DNA from: Anseranas semipalmata
Lineage: Eukaryota; Chordata; Aves; Anseriformes; Anseranatidae
DNA length: 64,000 nt
NCBI GenBank assembly: GCA_013399115.1
Contig: VXAA01005234.1
Coordinates: 996,054-1,060,053, forward strand
Reading direction: 5' to 3'
Shown one piece after another: positions 1 through 13,800 of the stretch. The position numbers were made by a program, and so were the translations under genes. The notes beneath the pieces were generated by a model. It ran no database searches. It was not told where the DNA came from and saw only the letters and a program-made list of their open reading frames with translations. Within the stretch, counting starts at the first letter, position 1. Each line of letters begins with the position of its first letter.

Positions 1-344
1 ATGCCATGCAGGTGCTGTTTGCAGCACAGTCCCTGCCTTCCTCCTAAGCATGCAGACCCCGTGAGCTTCTCCGAACATACACATGAGAGACCCCATCAGC
101 TCCAGTCCCCACCGAGGGACCTGGCACTTCCTGGGAACATCAGTATTTCTGCTCTGGCCAGCCCTGATCCTCTCTGTAAACCGAAAGCCCTTTTGCAGCA
201 AGTGGAAGAGACATAACTTTTTATGAGGGATTTAAGGAATGAAGGAAGGTAGCACAGAAGTAAGGCAGATTCAGGCTTGGGGGAAGGAAGGGAGGAGAGG
301 CACCAGCTTTGCTCACCCTCAGGCTCTGCCTCGTTATTTTTCAG

Positions 345-827
345 GCTGCTGATGTGTAAAAATGTGCAGGAGCAGCTGTCGACCCCACAGATCCCAAGGA
401 GCCAGAGGAGCGCCACGGGGCTCGTTCTGAACGGGGCCGCCCGCAGGGACAGGGACGACCGGGACTTGAATGGAAAGCAGCTGGATATGAATGAGCTGGA
501 GAGGTTATTCCCAGTGTCACCCTGCCAGGAGCAGCAGGATAAGGGAATAACGGTAAGTCCAGCGGCGCGGGGTGGGAGCACACCTGGAAAATGCAAATGT
601 GTCTAAAAGCATCCATCAGTGACCTGCCACCATCACTGCATTTTCCCTTCCTCTCTTTCCAGCCGGCTCACAGCCCGCCTGCCGCCCACGAGGACACCCA
701 GATATCCACGCTGCCGTTGGACGAGTTCAGCATCATCGAGGAGCAGCCAGACCCTCTCCCAAAAAGCCCCTGCGGCGGCAGCCCCGCTGCTCCGGCCTCC
801 CACCACAGTCCCACCAATGAAGGATAA
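345..827 (+). CDS. IGDCC3: IGDCC3 (immunoglobulin superfamily DCC-subclass receptor), last two coding exons, partial
   Basis: Two exons are visible: 345-552 (acceptor after a TTTTTCAG tract, donor ACG|GTAAGT, exit phase 0) and 663-827 (acceptor after CTCTTTCCAG, stop TAA at 825-827). They join in frame into a 123-residue C-terminal tail rich in Ser, Pro, Glu and Asp with no membrane segment, as expected for the cytoplasmic end of a single-pass receptor; the tail includes PLDEFSIIEEQ. Earlier exons with the Ig, fibronectin III and transmembrane parts lie left of the window, and 1-344 is intron. The assignment rests on synteny: in the human order IGDCC4-IGDCC3-PARP16-CILP all four share one orientation, and this gene is directly upstream of PARP16 on the same strand. 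The protein itself is too low in complexity for me to recognise unaided. IGDCC4 is the main alternative. Confidence 0.62.
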
Positions 828-1410
828 ACTGCCAAGACTCGAACCCTCTTGTAGGAGTTACCAGAAACCAAAACCGCGGCTGGTGATGTCTTTACAATGA
901 TTCGTCAATCTCAGGTCAATTGAAGATTTCTACGGTCTGATTGTTATTTTTTTTGTTTTGCTTTATTTTTATATATATATAGAAATATATATATATGTGT
1001 GTGTATACAGCCTTTTTGAAACTCTGTGAAGTTTGTCTTTCTGACCTGTCTCAGGCCTCTTGGTGCGTTTCTTTCGAAGATGGCTTTATCAAGACTGGTC
1101 ACGATTGATTTTCCCGCTGCTGCTAAGTAAAAGACTCCTTGGCAGAGTCTGGCAAACTCTCCTGTCTCTGACAGATTGGGGATCCAGTGGAGCCTCATTC
1201 TCTTGGCATCACAGACTTCTTCCTGATCAGCAGCTTTAGGACTACTTTTGGGATCTATTTTTTATTTTGAGAAGACTGGATTTGGAGAAATCCTTCCAAC
1301 CTGACTCCAAAAATTGAGGCCTGGGAAGGCCGTCTCTCCGTGGATTCGATGATTTTGTACACTTTTGCTATTTCTCAGGATACTTTTTTGCTGAATGACT
1401 CTATATAATA

Positions 1411-1440
1411 TGGAAAAAAAAAAAAGAAAAAAAAAAAAGA
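1411..1440. repeat. Poly-A/purine tract
   Basis: An A-rich run interrupted by single G residues, following ATGG; low-complexity sequence in the presumed IGDCC3 3' UTR. Confidence 0.8.
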
Positions 1441-4400
1441 GTGTGTCAAAGGAGGCCTGCCTTAGGGCTACTGAAAGACTTGGACGAACAACCCGAGTGA
1501 AATCAGAACCTACCTCAACCGGAATGAATGTCTTCTGGGAAGCAGAAATGCCTGCGTCTTCCTTCGTGTTCAAAAACAAGTGGCGTAGCACTTGGTCAGT
1601 ACAAACTTGGTCCTACCTCAGCAGTCACGCTCTGTACCTGCCACGTTGTTGTTTTTGTTGTCGTCGTTCCCGTGTAAAGCACTTCCAAACCTTGAAAGCA
1701 ATGTTCTACCTCAAGTGTGATAGAAATCCGTGTGTGTGCGTCCTCACCCTCCTCCTGCCTCTTCCACCCAGCCCTGCGCCAAGGCACGGGCTGGCGTCCG
1801 GCGCAGCGCTTGCGCTAACGCCTCGCCGGTCTTACGAGCTTTACTTCCAGGCACGGTGGGATTTCGCACGGTGGAGAGTCGTGTCGTGGTTTTTACTTTA
1901 AGACTGCCGGGGCTGTCACGGACGCGCAGCTGCTGACGCCCCGCGGCTCACCGGCACCGCTGCTCGCGCAGGGCCGAATTGGGCGCTGGCAGCCCCACGT
2001 GGCTGCCTCGGCCCGTCCTGGGTGCATTTGGGATGGGTGCTCGGGTCTCTTCTGTGCCGGGGCTAGGGCACCCTTGCCCCGTTAGCATGCCGCTCTCAAG
2101 GCCGATTCCCCCAGGATGGTTTATGAGCACCGTGAGGCACCCCTGCGAGCTGGGAACCCAGACGTCACCGTCTCGTCCCTTCAAAGCCCACCCTGCCGCC
2201 AGGAGCTCTTCATGGAAACCCTGACCCAGCACTTCTACAACCTGCTGAGATGCTACCGAGCTCCTCGCAGCTCCTCCGATGTGTTCCGAGCTAGCAGGGC
2301 TCACCCTCGGGTGGGCAGGCAATGGCCGAGGGATGGGTTCAGCCTGAAGGGGCTCGCTTCTCTGCGGAGGACAAGGCGAGGGGGGCTCGTGAACGCAGAA
2401 CAAGATCCGACGCTGGAGGATGCTGGGGGCTGCCAGCAGCCGCCCCCTCCCCATGCCCGGGGTGGGCAGAGGGGCTCCCGACACCAAAGAGAGGTTTTGT
2501 GCGTGGCCCCCACCAACCCGCCGCCGTTTTGGGGTTGTCCTGGCACGGAGCAGCCTGGCGGAGCCTCGTGAGTCGGTGCGCGAGCAATGTCATCCATGGG
2601 GTGAGATGGGGGCACGCACAGGGGACAGGGACGTCCGCCAGACAGAGGGCAGCCAATCCCCCGCCCTGCGTGGATTTGTTAAAACTGGACAAGTGTGAAG
2701 GTTTGAACTCTTTGTAGAGGTGGTGGTAAATCAGGCGTCGCTGTATTTGCAAAGAAAATTGAAAGGAATCAGGAAAGGAAATGAATTTAAGTTTAAAAGA
2801 AATAATAATTGTATTTTTTTAAATGGTACCAGTGGGAGGGTCCCGTGTGTCAGCAACATCCCCCATCACCTTCACATTTGGCAACGGGATGCTACGGTAA
2901 TTGTGTAAATAATACAATATACAGGATGATAAGGAAAACTTCACGTCCCATGTGCTGTGTCCTGATGCTGGGTTGGGGACGGGTGAGGGCTGGATGCGAG
3001 CAGGACTCCGTGCTTCCAGATCAGATTTACGCATTAACCCCCCAAATAGCCTCTCCCACCCCACCAGAGCGGCCGATGCTGGGTCCAGAGACAGCCTGCG
3101 AGGGGACCCGGCGGGGCGGCACGGCGCGCAGCAGGGCTTGGGAAGGGCAGGACGAGGAGGAGATGCCAAACGGCTCCAGCCTGGGATGCCCCTGGCCACA
3201 AAGGGTGTAATTTCTGCAGATCCAATGGCTTTTTTTTCACCCAAACTCAAGTTCTTGCTGTAATTCCCAACCCTTGTTTGGACAAACCCAACCGGCCGAA
3301 GGCACGGAGCCTGATTTTTGCCAAGGCTGGCCAAGGGCCGTAGGCATGAGCTCCGTCAAAGCGCTTGGCTTGCCACAGGCCCCCAGGCAGTGAAATGGGG
3401 ACAGAGCTGAACCGCGTCTCCTCCGCTGAGTCCTGAACCCAAATCTCCCAGAAACCCAAATCTCCTCCTCCCACCCTGCTCCAGCCCCGCCATGCGTTTC
3501 ATTTTGTTGTCTTTGTGTGGAACGCCGAAGTTCACATTGAATAAGTACTGTTGCCAAAGTGAACACATGATTTAGACTAGCTTTCAGCTCAGAGCCCCTG
3601 GAGCTGTGAACATGCTATTAATTTAATATCATATTATCGTGATATTGTAATAGTAACAAGTATTTGTCACTACTTCCTTTTATTAAAGGGAAATGCTGTG
3701 CCATTTGACTAGTTGAAATACAATAGTATGTCAAGAGTAGATCTTTTTTTTTTTTTTTTTAAATAATTATGCAGAAATGTAATGGCTTAAACCAATGCAG
3801 ATTATGGGTTGGTTTGAGACACCTGAAGATGGATGTGAATTTTTAAAGACTATTTTTTAGATGTTTAGCTTTTCCTCTTTTTGGGGTTTCTTTTACGCTC
3901 TTGTCAATCCGCACCGCTGGGACTGATCCGCAGACGTTTGCGGCAGGGCAGCCCCGCAGGGCCGAGGCTGGAGGCTGCAGCTCCAGGAGGAGGATGCGAC
4001 CTGTCCTGAAATATCGAAGCCTCCTGCAAAATGGGGCAAAAAAAGACACCTTGAAACAGCCTGTTCTGGCTTCGAGCTGTCGAGTCCATCTGGCTGCCAG
4101 GTAGCTGGAGAAATGAGCGGTAGCAGCTGCTTTCGGTTCATCGATGCCGCGATACCTGAGCCAGGCTGGAGGCAAAGCTGTGCTGGAAAAAGCTTGGGAA
4201 AATGTTATCTGAAGTGTGTCTGGGCTTTAATCTGTAAAACAGGAAGGAGGAAAAAAAAAGAGCTTGTGTTTGATTTCAGATTGGGGCAGAGATTCAAGAC
4301 TGTCCTTGATTCAGCCAAACTGTTGCCCTGTTTTCGGTAGCGATCACGGGATTTCTGTGCTGTCGCTGGGTGGACAGGTAGGACTGCGGGTCCCTGTGTG

Positions 4401-6173
4401 GTTGGGTGGAGGTTCACAGGTGTCAAAGTGCTCATCCTGGGTCTTCCCCGAGCACTTACCCGTTTTCTTGTCATCAGAGGTTTCTCCATCGGCATCGTCT
4501 GCAGGCTTGGGCAGGGCTCTTGGTTTTGCAGGAGCTGTGGGACGAGCCCTGCTCCCACGCTGAGCCTTCGGGGCGATGCTCCGCCGCGTCCATGCCTGAA
4601 CCCAGGGCTGGAGCATGCGCCTGAATGTTCAAGCGAAAGCTTGCCAGCTTTTGTATTTCTTTTTTTCCCCCTTTTCTTGTTGGGAAGGATCAGAGTGTTT
4701 TATCCAAAGGCAAAACTGCTGGATAATGGGCAGGTGCTGGGTCTCGAGGCAGCTGCTGGCAACCACCCATGTTTGGGGTAGAAATCATGTCCTGTAATAT
4801 TTTTCCAAGAAAATAACTCCACTAATGCAACCCTGCTGCCTTTTCTGGGCAGGTCCAAAAACCCTCTCGCTTTTCTGGCTGTGGTGAGATGAAATTGCAG
4901 CAAGGAGTAAAGTATCCAAAAGCTGATTTGTTTTGGTAACCCATAATGGGCACAACCTATTCTTGGAGCTCTCAAGTTTACCAGAGATGGCTGCTACCTC
5001 AGGGATAGTATCCACGTTGTGTTTAGTTGAACAGGGAATAGTTTTATGCTGTGACAGGGTATTTTCACGCTCTTGGATTCAGGTATTTATTTGTCTAATG
5101 TACCTTTCTTCTTCCTTGTTTTGTAAAGACGCCGAAATCTTTTAAGTGCTGGACCAGTTTGGGAATTTTAAAGCTTCCACCCGCAATTCTAACGAGGGAC
5201 CGTACACTTCAGGTTGGCAATAACAGACGAGGGACGCTGCGGAGCGCCGCTCCCTGCCTGGCCATGGGGGGCTCTCGCTGCCTCAGGGCTGGGGTCTCCC
5301 CCCGGCCCGTGCACTGCGGGTGTCCCGGGCTGTGAGAGCAAAGCCTAGCGTAACGCTCCTAATCGCATCGACGGCTTTATTCTCTAGTCTAAGTGCGCAC
5401 AGACCTACCGATAATTAGAGAATTAATGAAGAGGCATTTTCACCACCCCTCCTTTAACTGGTGTCACTCAGTGTGACCACACTAGCCGTGGATGCTCCAT
5501 CTCTCGGTGCCCCAACAACGTTTTCCACCGTCCCCTCTGCCCACGGTGCCCCTGCCCGAGGGGACGGCCCCGACCCCAGCCCCAGCTTTGGGAGCCGAGC
5601 CCTCTCCAAGCTGACTGGCAGCTCTCACGGCTGGGAAGATGGGGAAAGGGGAAATTAAAAGGCTATGAAAACAAACGGCAGTGGCACGGGGGGAGCGGCT
5701 GACTTACTTCGTCTGTGCAAACAGGATTTGGAAATGTATCCCTCCTGATGCTGAGCCACCGAAGGCAGATTAAAGATCCTATCTAGCAACCCGATGCCGG
5801 ATAATTTATTTTCCTCCCCCAGCAAATTAAAAAAAAGGGAAGGGGAAGGGAAGCGCTTGGGTCAGGGCTGTTTCTGGCCAAGCCACAGGCAGCGCGCTTC
5901 GCCTCTGGACACGATTACTTGGGGAGCGCGGGGGCATCGGCCGCCCAGCGGGCAGCACATCCACCCCAGCAGTGCCGGTGATCCAAGTTCACCCCGAGAG
6001 CAGCGTTGGGCCGCCAGCATTTCGTACCGAGAAGGGCCGGGGCCGGGGCAAAGCCTGGTGGTTCAGGGAAGGGCTGGATTTCTTGAGGTCTGGGTCAGGG
6101 TGTTATGGAGCAAAGAGGGGTTTTACTTTGACCATAGTTGCATCATTGGAACTTGCAATATCTTTACGTTTGT

Positions 6174-6190
6174 AATAAAGTAATAATAAA
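6174..6190 (+). terminator. Paired polyadenylation signals, candidate IGDCC3 3' end
   Basis: AATAAA occurs at 6174-6179 and again at 6185-6190 in an AT-rich stretch, 5.3 kb after the IGDCC3 stop codon. This is the first strong hexamer pair downstream on the plus strand. Use in vivo is inferred. Confidence 0.35.
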
Positions 6191-6434
6191 GATGATGATA
6201 AACCTTTGTCCCAGTCCTCTTCAGAAATCGACTGTTAAGAGTAATGTTAAAAACCCAAATTGCAAAGCACTTTTCTACTGTTTATTTTCTACCTTTCTTA
6301 CTTTGAACTGTCTTGATATTTGAAATCCCACTGATCCTACGATTGTTAGCTCTGTATAAAAAAAAAAAAAAAATTAAAGTTTTTTTGTAGTTTGCTCTGT
6401 TTAGATTTTAGCCTGTGGCTACTTGTACAAGAAA

Positions 6435-6451
6435 AATAAAGCTAGAATAAA
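6435..6451 (+). terminator. Second pair of polyadenylation signals
   Basis: AATAAA at 6435-6440 and 6446-6451, just after a poly-A/T segment (6358-6390). A possible distal alternative end for the IGDCC3 transcript. Confidence 0.3.
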
Positions 6452-7107
6452 TGAGCTAGAGCTATTCAGCCCAAGTCGTGCTTTGTTCCTGCCACAGCAC
6501 ATGAATGGCCGCAGCGTGGGAACCGCACGGTGCACCGGGATTTTGGGAGCGAAGGCTGCCGAGGGCTGCTGGGTTTGGCTCCTCTCACCAGCAAGCGGCT
6601 TCCAAAACGCAGTTTTTAACGGCTGAGGGCTGTTATTTTTTTTAACCAAGCCGTTATTGGAGGTGTGCTGCAGCATCGGGGTGCTGGGGACGCAGCTGAG
6701 GAACCGGGCACAACCGGAGGCAGCGCAGCTGCCGTGCTGGCTGATGAGGACCTGCAGGGTCACGGTATCACACCTCGTGCTTTGAGGTGCAAATTAATTT
6801 CCAGTTAATCCCAGCTCTTGCTCAGCAATCGCTGACATTGCTTTTCCCGCTGTCTCGGGTGCTTTACCTGGTGGCTGTTGGCAGAAACCTGGTGTTAAAG
6901 TGGTGCCGTGGCCTTTTCCTGCCAGCTGCAAACTGGTGTGGGGTGGCCGAGGGGGTGAGCATCCCTGTGGCTGCGCACACCCCAGCGTGCTTAAACCCAC
7001 GCACTGCATCACCACACGGTGCCCGTCAGCCAGGCCTGAAGCCCAGAGCCCAGCGACACGTCGGCAGCCAAAGCACCGATGGAGAAGGTGTAATCCTGCC
7101 CCAAACT

Positions 7108-7150
7108 GGGGGGGGGGGGGGGGGGGGGGGGGGNNNNGGGTGGGGGGGGC
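7108..7150. repeat. Poly-G run with a 4-base assembly gap
   Basis: A run of G from 7108 is broken by N at 7134-7137 and continues to 7149 with one T. The true run length is unknown. On single-stranded DNA it could form G-quadruplexes. The gap probably reflects sequencing failure in the homopolymer. Confidence 0.9.
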
Positions 7151-10100
7151 GGTTCGTGCTTCATGGGCTGCCCTCCTGCAGCTGCCCCGTGTACCCAAAC
7201 CCAGCCGCCAGGGTCCTGGTGAGCCCCGGGCCGTGCCCCTTCCCACCTGCCCCACACCCGTGGTTCCTGCCCGGCTCACCAGCAGTCCCATCGAAGTCCC
7301 AGCAGAGCTTTGAGCTCCTTCCTCTGCTTTTCACCCTGCTGAAAAACATCATTTCCAGCCTCAAAATCTCCCAGGGGAGAAGGAGGGAGAGAGGGGGCTG
7401 GCAGCACGGCGGGCAGCAGGCAGAGCACATCAGGTTTTGCAGATTGTTTTAACTGTGTTAAGAATGGCTAATGAAGTCTCAGCAATTAAGCAAAGTGCTT
7501 TAGCGACCATAGATTGGTTCCAGTCGTGGCGCGGCAGAAAGGGCTGAGCATCGCTGACATGAAGGCACGGATGGTGGCACAGCGCTGGGCCCTTTTTCTT
7601 TCTTCCACCTGCAGAAATGGCTGGCTATGGGGCTAGGGGGGATCTGGGGCTCAGCTGATCCCGACAGGGACACTAACACAACCCTGCCGCTCACTTGAGC
7701 ACTTCTTAAAGAGCCTTTCAATAAGCAGGTGAGTGAGAAGTGTTGCTTCAACCAACTCCCCTAAGCTCCCGGAACTGCTAAATTGCAGCAGGGGCTGTCT
7801 AAATATACACTTCATAATAAACACAGGCATAAAAACTGATTTTATTTCCCAGTGGCAATGCAAGAGTTGAAGAAAGATCTGAGCTGGTTAACGCCAGGGA
7901 TTTTCTTGTAAGGTCTGTGAAATGCAGAGCTTCAAATAGCAGCTTTGGAGTCAAGGTATTACATAAAGCTCTTGGCTTTCATTAAAAAAGGACTTTCCCT
8001 GCCTTCAGAGCAATAAAAAAAAAGGCTTGACAATATTAATCTAAAGTCTTAGAAACTAAGGAAATCAAAAGAAGCCAAGCAATACTTTTAAATCTCTTTG
8101 ATTTTTGGCTGTTGGAATTATTAGCAGCCTCAAGAAAACGTTACCTGAGCATTCAAAACTCACCTGTAATAAAAGAAATCTCCTCCTGACCACTCAAGCT
8201 CAGTGCTGCTGGGACCACCCGGTGTCAGCTCTCCAGCTGCAGGACATTCAGCATGCTCGGGACGGGTGTTTTTGGGACCCTGCTTGTGGCCAATGGCACT
8301 GACCGCCAGGTTCCTGCCTCGGGTACCACTGGAAATGATGCTGCTGATGCCCTAGGTATAACCCTGCCAGCACGACAAGAATTTATAATATGCCATAAAA
8401 CCCTAACTATCTGAAAGGTCATTTTAGCACTAATACAGCTCGGGCATTATGGTTTCATTTGCTGACACTTTTACGAATCCGCGCTTAATTCCAGCGCAGC
8501 TGCTGTAAAACCTTTATAGCGCTGTTCTCTGCCTCAAAAAATAATCTTTAAAAACCACAAGCTGGAACATCTTCATCAGCGCCATGCAGGCAGGGCTGAT
8601 CCTGATCTCACAGGGCTCCCACAAAGGGCAAAATTGGGGTTCTGGAGCCCCGACTGCTGCAGATGTGGCCGAGGGGTCCCGGCCCCCACCCCGCTGCCTT
8701 TTAATCATCAGAGTCCTCAAATTTGGGTTTTCAGCCCCGTTATGCACGGCTTCACCCCAGCCCTCTGCTGCTGGCTGCCTCCCACCGGACTGAATTAAAA
8801 TTCTCCTAATTTCGTATGAGACTCGCTCCTTATCAAAACCTCGCGTTGTCCAGAAAGCCATTTCCTCAGTGCTAAAATGGCTAAATTAGTCTTGCTTGGA
8901 GTTGTAAAGGAGCTTGTCTTGTTTATTGAGCGATAAATATAAAGGTACAGTAACTAAATTCATCAGTCCCTAAACATAGCCACTGGGAACGGCCGTTTCC
9001 GACATCCAATCTACAACCGCATGAATATTTCAGAGCCCTCTTTCCCTTGGGCACTCGCCTTATCTCTGGAGCCTGGATATTATTTTCTGCTTTTCAGCTT
9101 TTTGGATGTATTGGAGGAAATGTCATTATTTGGACCTGTGTGGATTACAGTTGACTTTCCTAAGCCAATTTATATTGGCAAGCTGCTGTTTTTAAACCCC
9201 CCTATAAATCACTCCTATGAATTTTAATAATATAATGTGGTTTCAAACATGCTCCCTTAATACGTGACACACTATTACAGCCAGCAATAGCTCCCCAGGT
9301 CGCGAACTCCGTTTTATCGCCGCCTTCGGAGAGTGGTGCGGGAAGCGCGCGGGGCCGAATCCTGCAAACTGCCCTGAGCAGGCTGCTGCGGGGGGGTCAC
9401 GAAGCAGAAAGCCCAGCTCTGCTCCCGCCGCCCGGGGAGCTCGATTTGTCTCTGACCACCAAAAGCCTAAAAAGCAGGGGTTGAACCTCAGCTGCCCCCC
9501 AGTGCCAGGGGTGCTCGGGGGGCTCGGCAGGACCCAGCCCCAGCCCGTGGTGGTCAAGGACCAGGCTGGGCAGGGCTGGGAGGGGTCTCTGAGCCCCACA
9601 CCTGCGAGTGAGGCTGCCCCTGACCCCTGCGGGGTGTCGGGGAATGGTCACGGCACGGTCACCACCCGCAGTCTGAGGGCATTTAATTCATTTCTTTATC
9701 CAAAACTTCACTTTTGAGACCAGGAAACCCATTGCACAAGCTGCCTTTGGGACAAGGCTGGGGGCAAGAGGCAGACAGACGAAGCCACCAGCAGGACGGG
9801 GCCCAGGGTGCCGCTCGCTGCCTGCACCCAGCCACTGCTGGCCCGGTGGCATCCATGTCTCCAGCCCTGAAGCAATCGCTGGTTTAATGCTGCTGGAAAA
9901 AAAATCTGGTTTGTGCAGAGAGCACAGGAGCTTTTCAAAAGCTTTGGCTGTGATGATTTAGCTTGAAATGTTGTCACGTTCATCATTAATCTATTTTTTC
10001 CCTTTCTGTAACTTAACCTGCGACAAGCAGACATTGTAAGTGCTTGATTTTCCAAGAATAAATTACAGTTTCATAAATGGTATTTTGCTTCGCTGCTCAA

Positions 10101-10833
10101 TTTGCAAGTGAAATTACGCCAATTGCTTTGTTCACAGAATGTTATCCAGCACGAACAATACCATCCTCAAGACTTTTTTTTAACCCTCAAGTTATTTTTG
10201 TGTACGCTCTAACAGGACTACATGGAAGAGCACACAACAGGCCGTATGTTCCCGCATTAGCGCCTAACCACGAGCAGCTACAAGGGCACGCGTGCCTGTA
10301 AAAGCCTGTGTGCAAAGACCTAGGTGCACGGTAAGTCACACACAGAGCCACCACCTCCTAAAGAGAAAACCTGCGCTTTCTGGGGAGAGCTCACAAGCAA
10401 GTGCCCTTTTGGGGAAGAAGTCCCAGACATGGGGAGGCACCAGGTTCCTTTCAGCGTGGCATACAAACCCATGCTGGCCACAAAGCCCGTCATGAAGCGG
10501 AGCTGTCACCTTCTGGCCAACCCCGCTGCCAAGTCTTCCAAAAGGTGACCGTGAAATCCCAGAGAAATAAATCATTCACGAGCAAAGCACAACTAGAAAG
10601 GAAAAAGCAGGTTTGCTGGACGGGACTGCCCAGGCTCGCGCACCTGGGTGTGTGGGGCTGAGGTATCAGCCACCGGAGAATCTGCCCGGTTCCTCCGCTG
10701 TGGGCATCGCTTGTTTCCTTCCTCGTGCGACGAGGGAAACACGATTAAAAATGAAATTGCAACCAAGTGCAGCCCACTGCAGGTACCGGGGAGGGTGAGC
10801 AGCTGAGCTGCAGCTCCCTTGCCCCCGTCCCTG

Positions 10834-10877
10834 CTTCTTGTTCTTGTTCTTGTTCTTCTTCTTCTTCTTCTTCTTCT
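10834..10877. repeat. TTCTTG/TTC microsatellite
   Basis: Hexamer TTCTTG units pass into pure TTC triplets. In other frames it encodes runs of Leu, Ser or Glu, which explains spurious low-complexity open frames here. Confidence 0.9.
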
Positions 10878-13800
10878 GGAACCTGCGCTCCATCCTCATC
10901 CTCGCGCCAGGCACCGGTCGCGAGCAGCAGGCAGGGCCCGGCACACGGGGAGCCGGGATTTTGCTGAAACGCCGCCTCCCCTCCCCGCGCCTCCGTCCAG
11001 CAGCATTCCCAAAAGACCAAACACCTCTGGTTTCCATGGCAGCCTGATTTTCAGCGAGCATCGTTCAAGTCCTAACCGGAACGAAAGTGTTTCATTAATG
11101 CACACAGGACACGCCGGCATCTCCCCGGGGCGACAGCATCTTTCCCCCCCAAACTAGCACCTTCTGCCTGTGGTGGGTTTTTTATTATTTTCACGAATTA
11201 AGCCGCGCTGGCAGCAGCCTGCGCTCTGCCGGAGCCGCTGCAGAGCGAAGCCGCAGCTCTGGAGCTCCATGCTTTGGTCCCGTGAGATTTAAGCAGAAAG
11301 TGCTGGCCCGGGAGCCTAAGCCATCCCCTGGCAGGGTCCAGACGTGCTTGCAGCATCGCCGCCGTCCAAATAAACCAAGGATTAAGCAAGAGCAGGACGA
11401 TCTGATTTGCAATGGGATTGCACAGCCCCATCCCTGGCTCCCTGCTTTGCGAGGATGCACAGTTCTTCATTAAGACTCACTTTCAGAGCTTCAAGCACTG
11501 AAAAAACAACAACACATTTTCACTTGCCTACTGCCAAAAGCCACGTCCGCCCTGCGCGTGGCTTTTTAACCAGAAATGTTTATTATTTTCCTATTCCTCC
11601 TTGCAAAAAACAGCGCCTGGGTTCCAGTCCAGCCCGGCCTCAGCGCTCAGAAACACCCCGAACGCTCCCGAGAGCAGGAACACGCTGGAAGCCGGTAACA
11701 TTGTTAACTGAATATTCATAAATTATTTTGCTATATAAACAGTATTAATATCACACCTTCCATCTTCAAAAGCACATCGCGGGCATGGATTCATTAAGGG
11801 CACAGACTTCCAGAAAAGCCCTCATGCAGACTTTCGGTTACATTTAAACTCAGCGACTTTATTAAACGCTAGCAATATATTTATTTTAATAGAGTACAAA
11901 GCCAGGATTTGGCCACCCTAAAACACCACTCAGAGCGCGGAATCTCAGAATAACCCGATCAAACAAAGCTAATGTGTGCAATATATCTTGGGTGAGTAAT
12001 ATACAGCCACATTTCCTGCTCCATTTACCCAGTTTTAACTACACCTGACCTACTCTTATCCTAATAGAAAACGGCTGCTCTTCTCATTGCCCCGTCCTCC
12101 GCACATGTTTTTCTAGTAATGGCCAAACCTAAATCACTTCCCTTTCCCCCAGGAGCTGGGCACCAGCTGTCTGGTGGCATTTAAGCACAGCACGTCCTTC
12201 TGCAGGACCTCCGGGCTTGTTCCTCCATTGCTCGACCTCTGCCCCGTGTCCCATCCCCATCCCGTGTCCGGATGGGTCCCGACCCCTTGGAATTCCCTGC
12301 TCGCCCTCGCCCAAGGGTATGTCTGGGAAAACCCTGGGAAATGCCCCAGATCCTGCTTTGCAAACCAACATCTTGCTGCATCTGTGAGGATGCGCGGGGG
12401 TTCTCAGGAGCAAGGTGAGATGTTGCCCCCCAAACCCGTGAGCTTTGCAGGGCAAAATGTTTTAGGCAGTGACAAAATCCTGGGTAGGAACAGGGAAAAT
12501 TTGTGCTCCTAACACTGTTTTTCCCCCCACTGAGCTTTGCTCTTAGTGATCCAGAGAGGTGGATTTAAAGCTTCCTGAGCAGCACGCTCACATGGCCAAT
12601 TTGACCAGAAAATTTGCTTGATTCACAAGTACGGGCTGCATTTCTCCAGCCAGCACTGAGAAATCACAGCTATATTTCATTATTGTTACTAATTGCTATA
12701 AAGGATTATGGGGAGGCGATGGCACAGGCAGAAAGAAATATATACCACTTGCTGTATGTTGACCCTGGAGAAAATTTCCCAAGCTTGCTTAGGGGTGCAG
12801 AAACTGGTGCAAATAAATGAGCAAAAGCATTTTCTGAAGGAATTAGCGCATGGCACAAGCAAATTGCAGCAATTGTCTCTCTCCTTTCTAAGTGCTGAAT
12901 TGCCTCTATAATTCCCCGTCATTTAGCTGCATAAATCTTGCACAAATAAACCAGCAATTTGCATATGCACAGAAAAGAAATTATAGAAACACGAGGAAAG
13001 AAGTTATATTTTTCCTGCTCGAGCTGGAAATAAATACGCACTGCTTACCGCCTAAGCTGTGTTTGGTCCCAGCTTGGAAATCAAAATTTAGGAAACCCTT
13101 TAATTTTCAATAATAAATGCATATGAGAGGATGAAAAAAATAATCATGTCGGAGTACGCGAGCCCATGGCACGTGGCTGCCGCTCCCGCGAGGCGCTGCC
13201 GAGGGTGCAGCACAACGGGCACAGGCGGTGGGAGCAGCTCCGGGCATCCGGCTGCTCGGCGAGGGGCTGGAGGCTTAGCGGAGCCCCCGGTTAACTCCCC
13301 ATGTGACCGATCCCATTCTGGAGTAAGAGGGTGTTATTCCAAAAACACCATAATCCTCTTCTAAGTGGCTTAATCGCGTTTGGAGGAATGTGCTTTCCTT
13401 CCAAAATATTCATATAGGGAAAAATTGAGGGGGAGAAAAAAATCAATCAGAACCAGCCCTCTGGAGCAGCAGCTCCTGCAGAAGGGATCTCGGTGGGGAC
13501 ACGCAGCACGGCAGTGATTTATAAAGATTTAACGACTTGCTCGGTGCACTAATTCCTGCAGGCTCTGGAGCAGCGCGACCGAGAGGTGCGTGGCCGCTCT
13601 TCCTTCCTCGCCCTGTCCCCGACCCCGCTGTGGATAACTTCTGGTGCCAGGGCTCCGAGCACCCGCCGGTGTCCCCACTGTCCCCACGGAGCGAGGAGAG
13701 CTGCGTGCAGAATAACCAGCGCCGCTGAGGGCGTCCCCTTGATCTCCGCGGTTTGGAAGGGCACTGCTGGAGCCCTTCGTCACCGCGCTCTGGCTGCAGC

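Larger units (their letters stand above)
828..6460 (+). other. Probable 3' UTR of IGDCC3 and downstream flank
   Basis: No coding exon is recognisable after the stop at 827. The stretch alternates AT-rich parts (940-1020, 2740-2930, 3600-3790, 6120-6450) and GC-rich parts. The first cluster of strong AATAAA signals on the plus strand is at 6174-6190 and 6435-6451, so the transcript may end near 6.2-6.5 kb. An earlier end with a weaker signal cannot be excluded. It also holds a TATATA/TG-rich run near 970-1005. Confidence 0.35.

Noticed and set aside
1290..1310. CCTTCCAACC string resembling the 3' part of avian CR1 LINEs
   Set aside because: Only about ten bases match and no adjoining CR1 body or 8-bp terminal repeat is present.
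6787..7452. A 221-codon plus frame with a glycine run
   Set aside because: The frame runs through the poly-G tract and its N gap; no coding features.
10745..11020. Glu/Gln-rich minus-strand frame
   Set aside because: It is the translation of the TTC/TTCTTG microsatellite.
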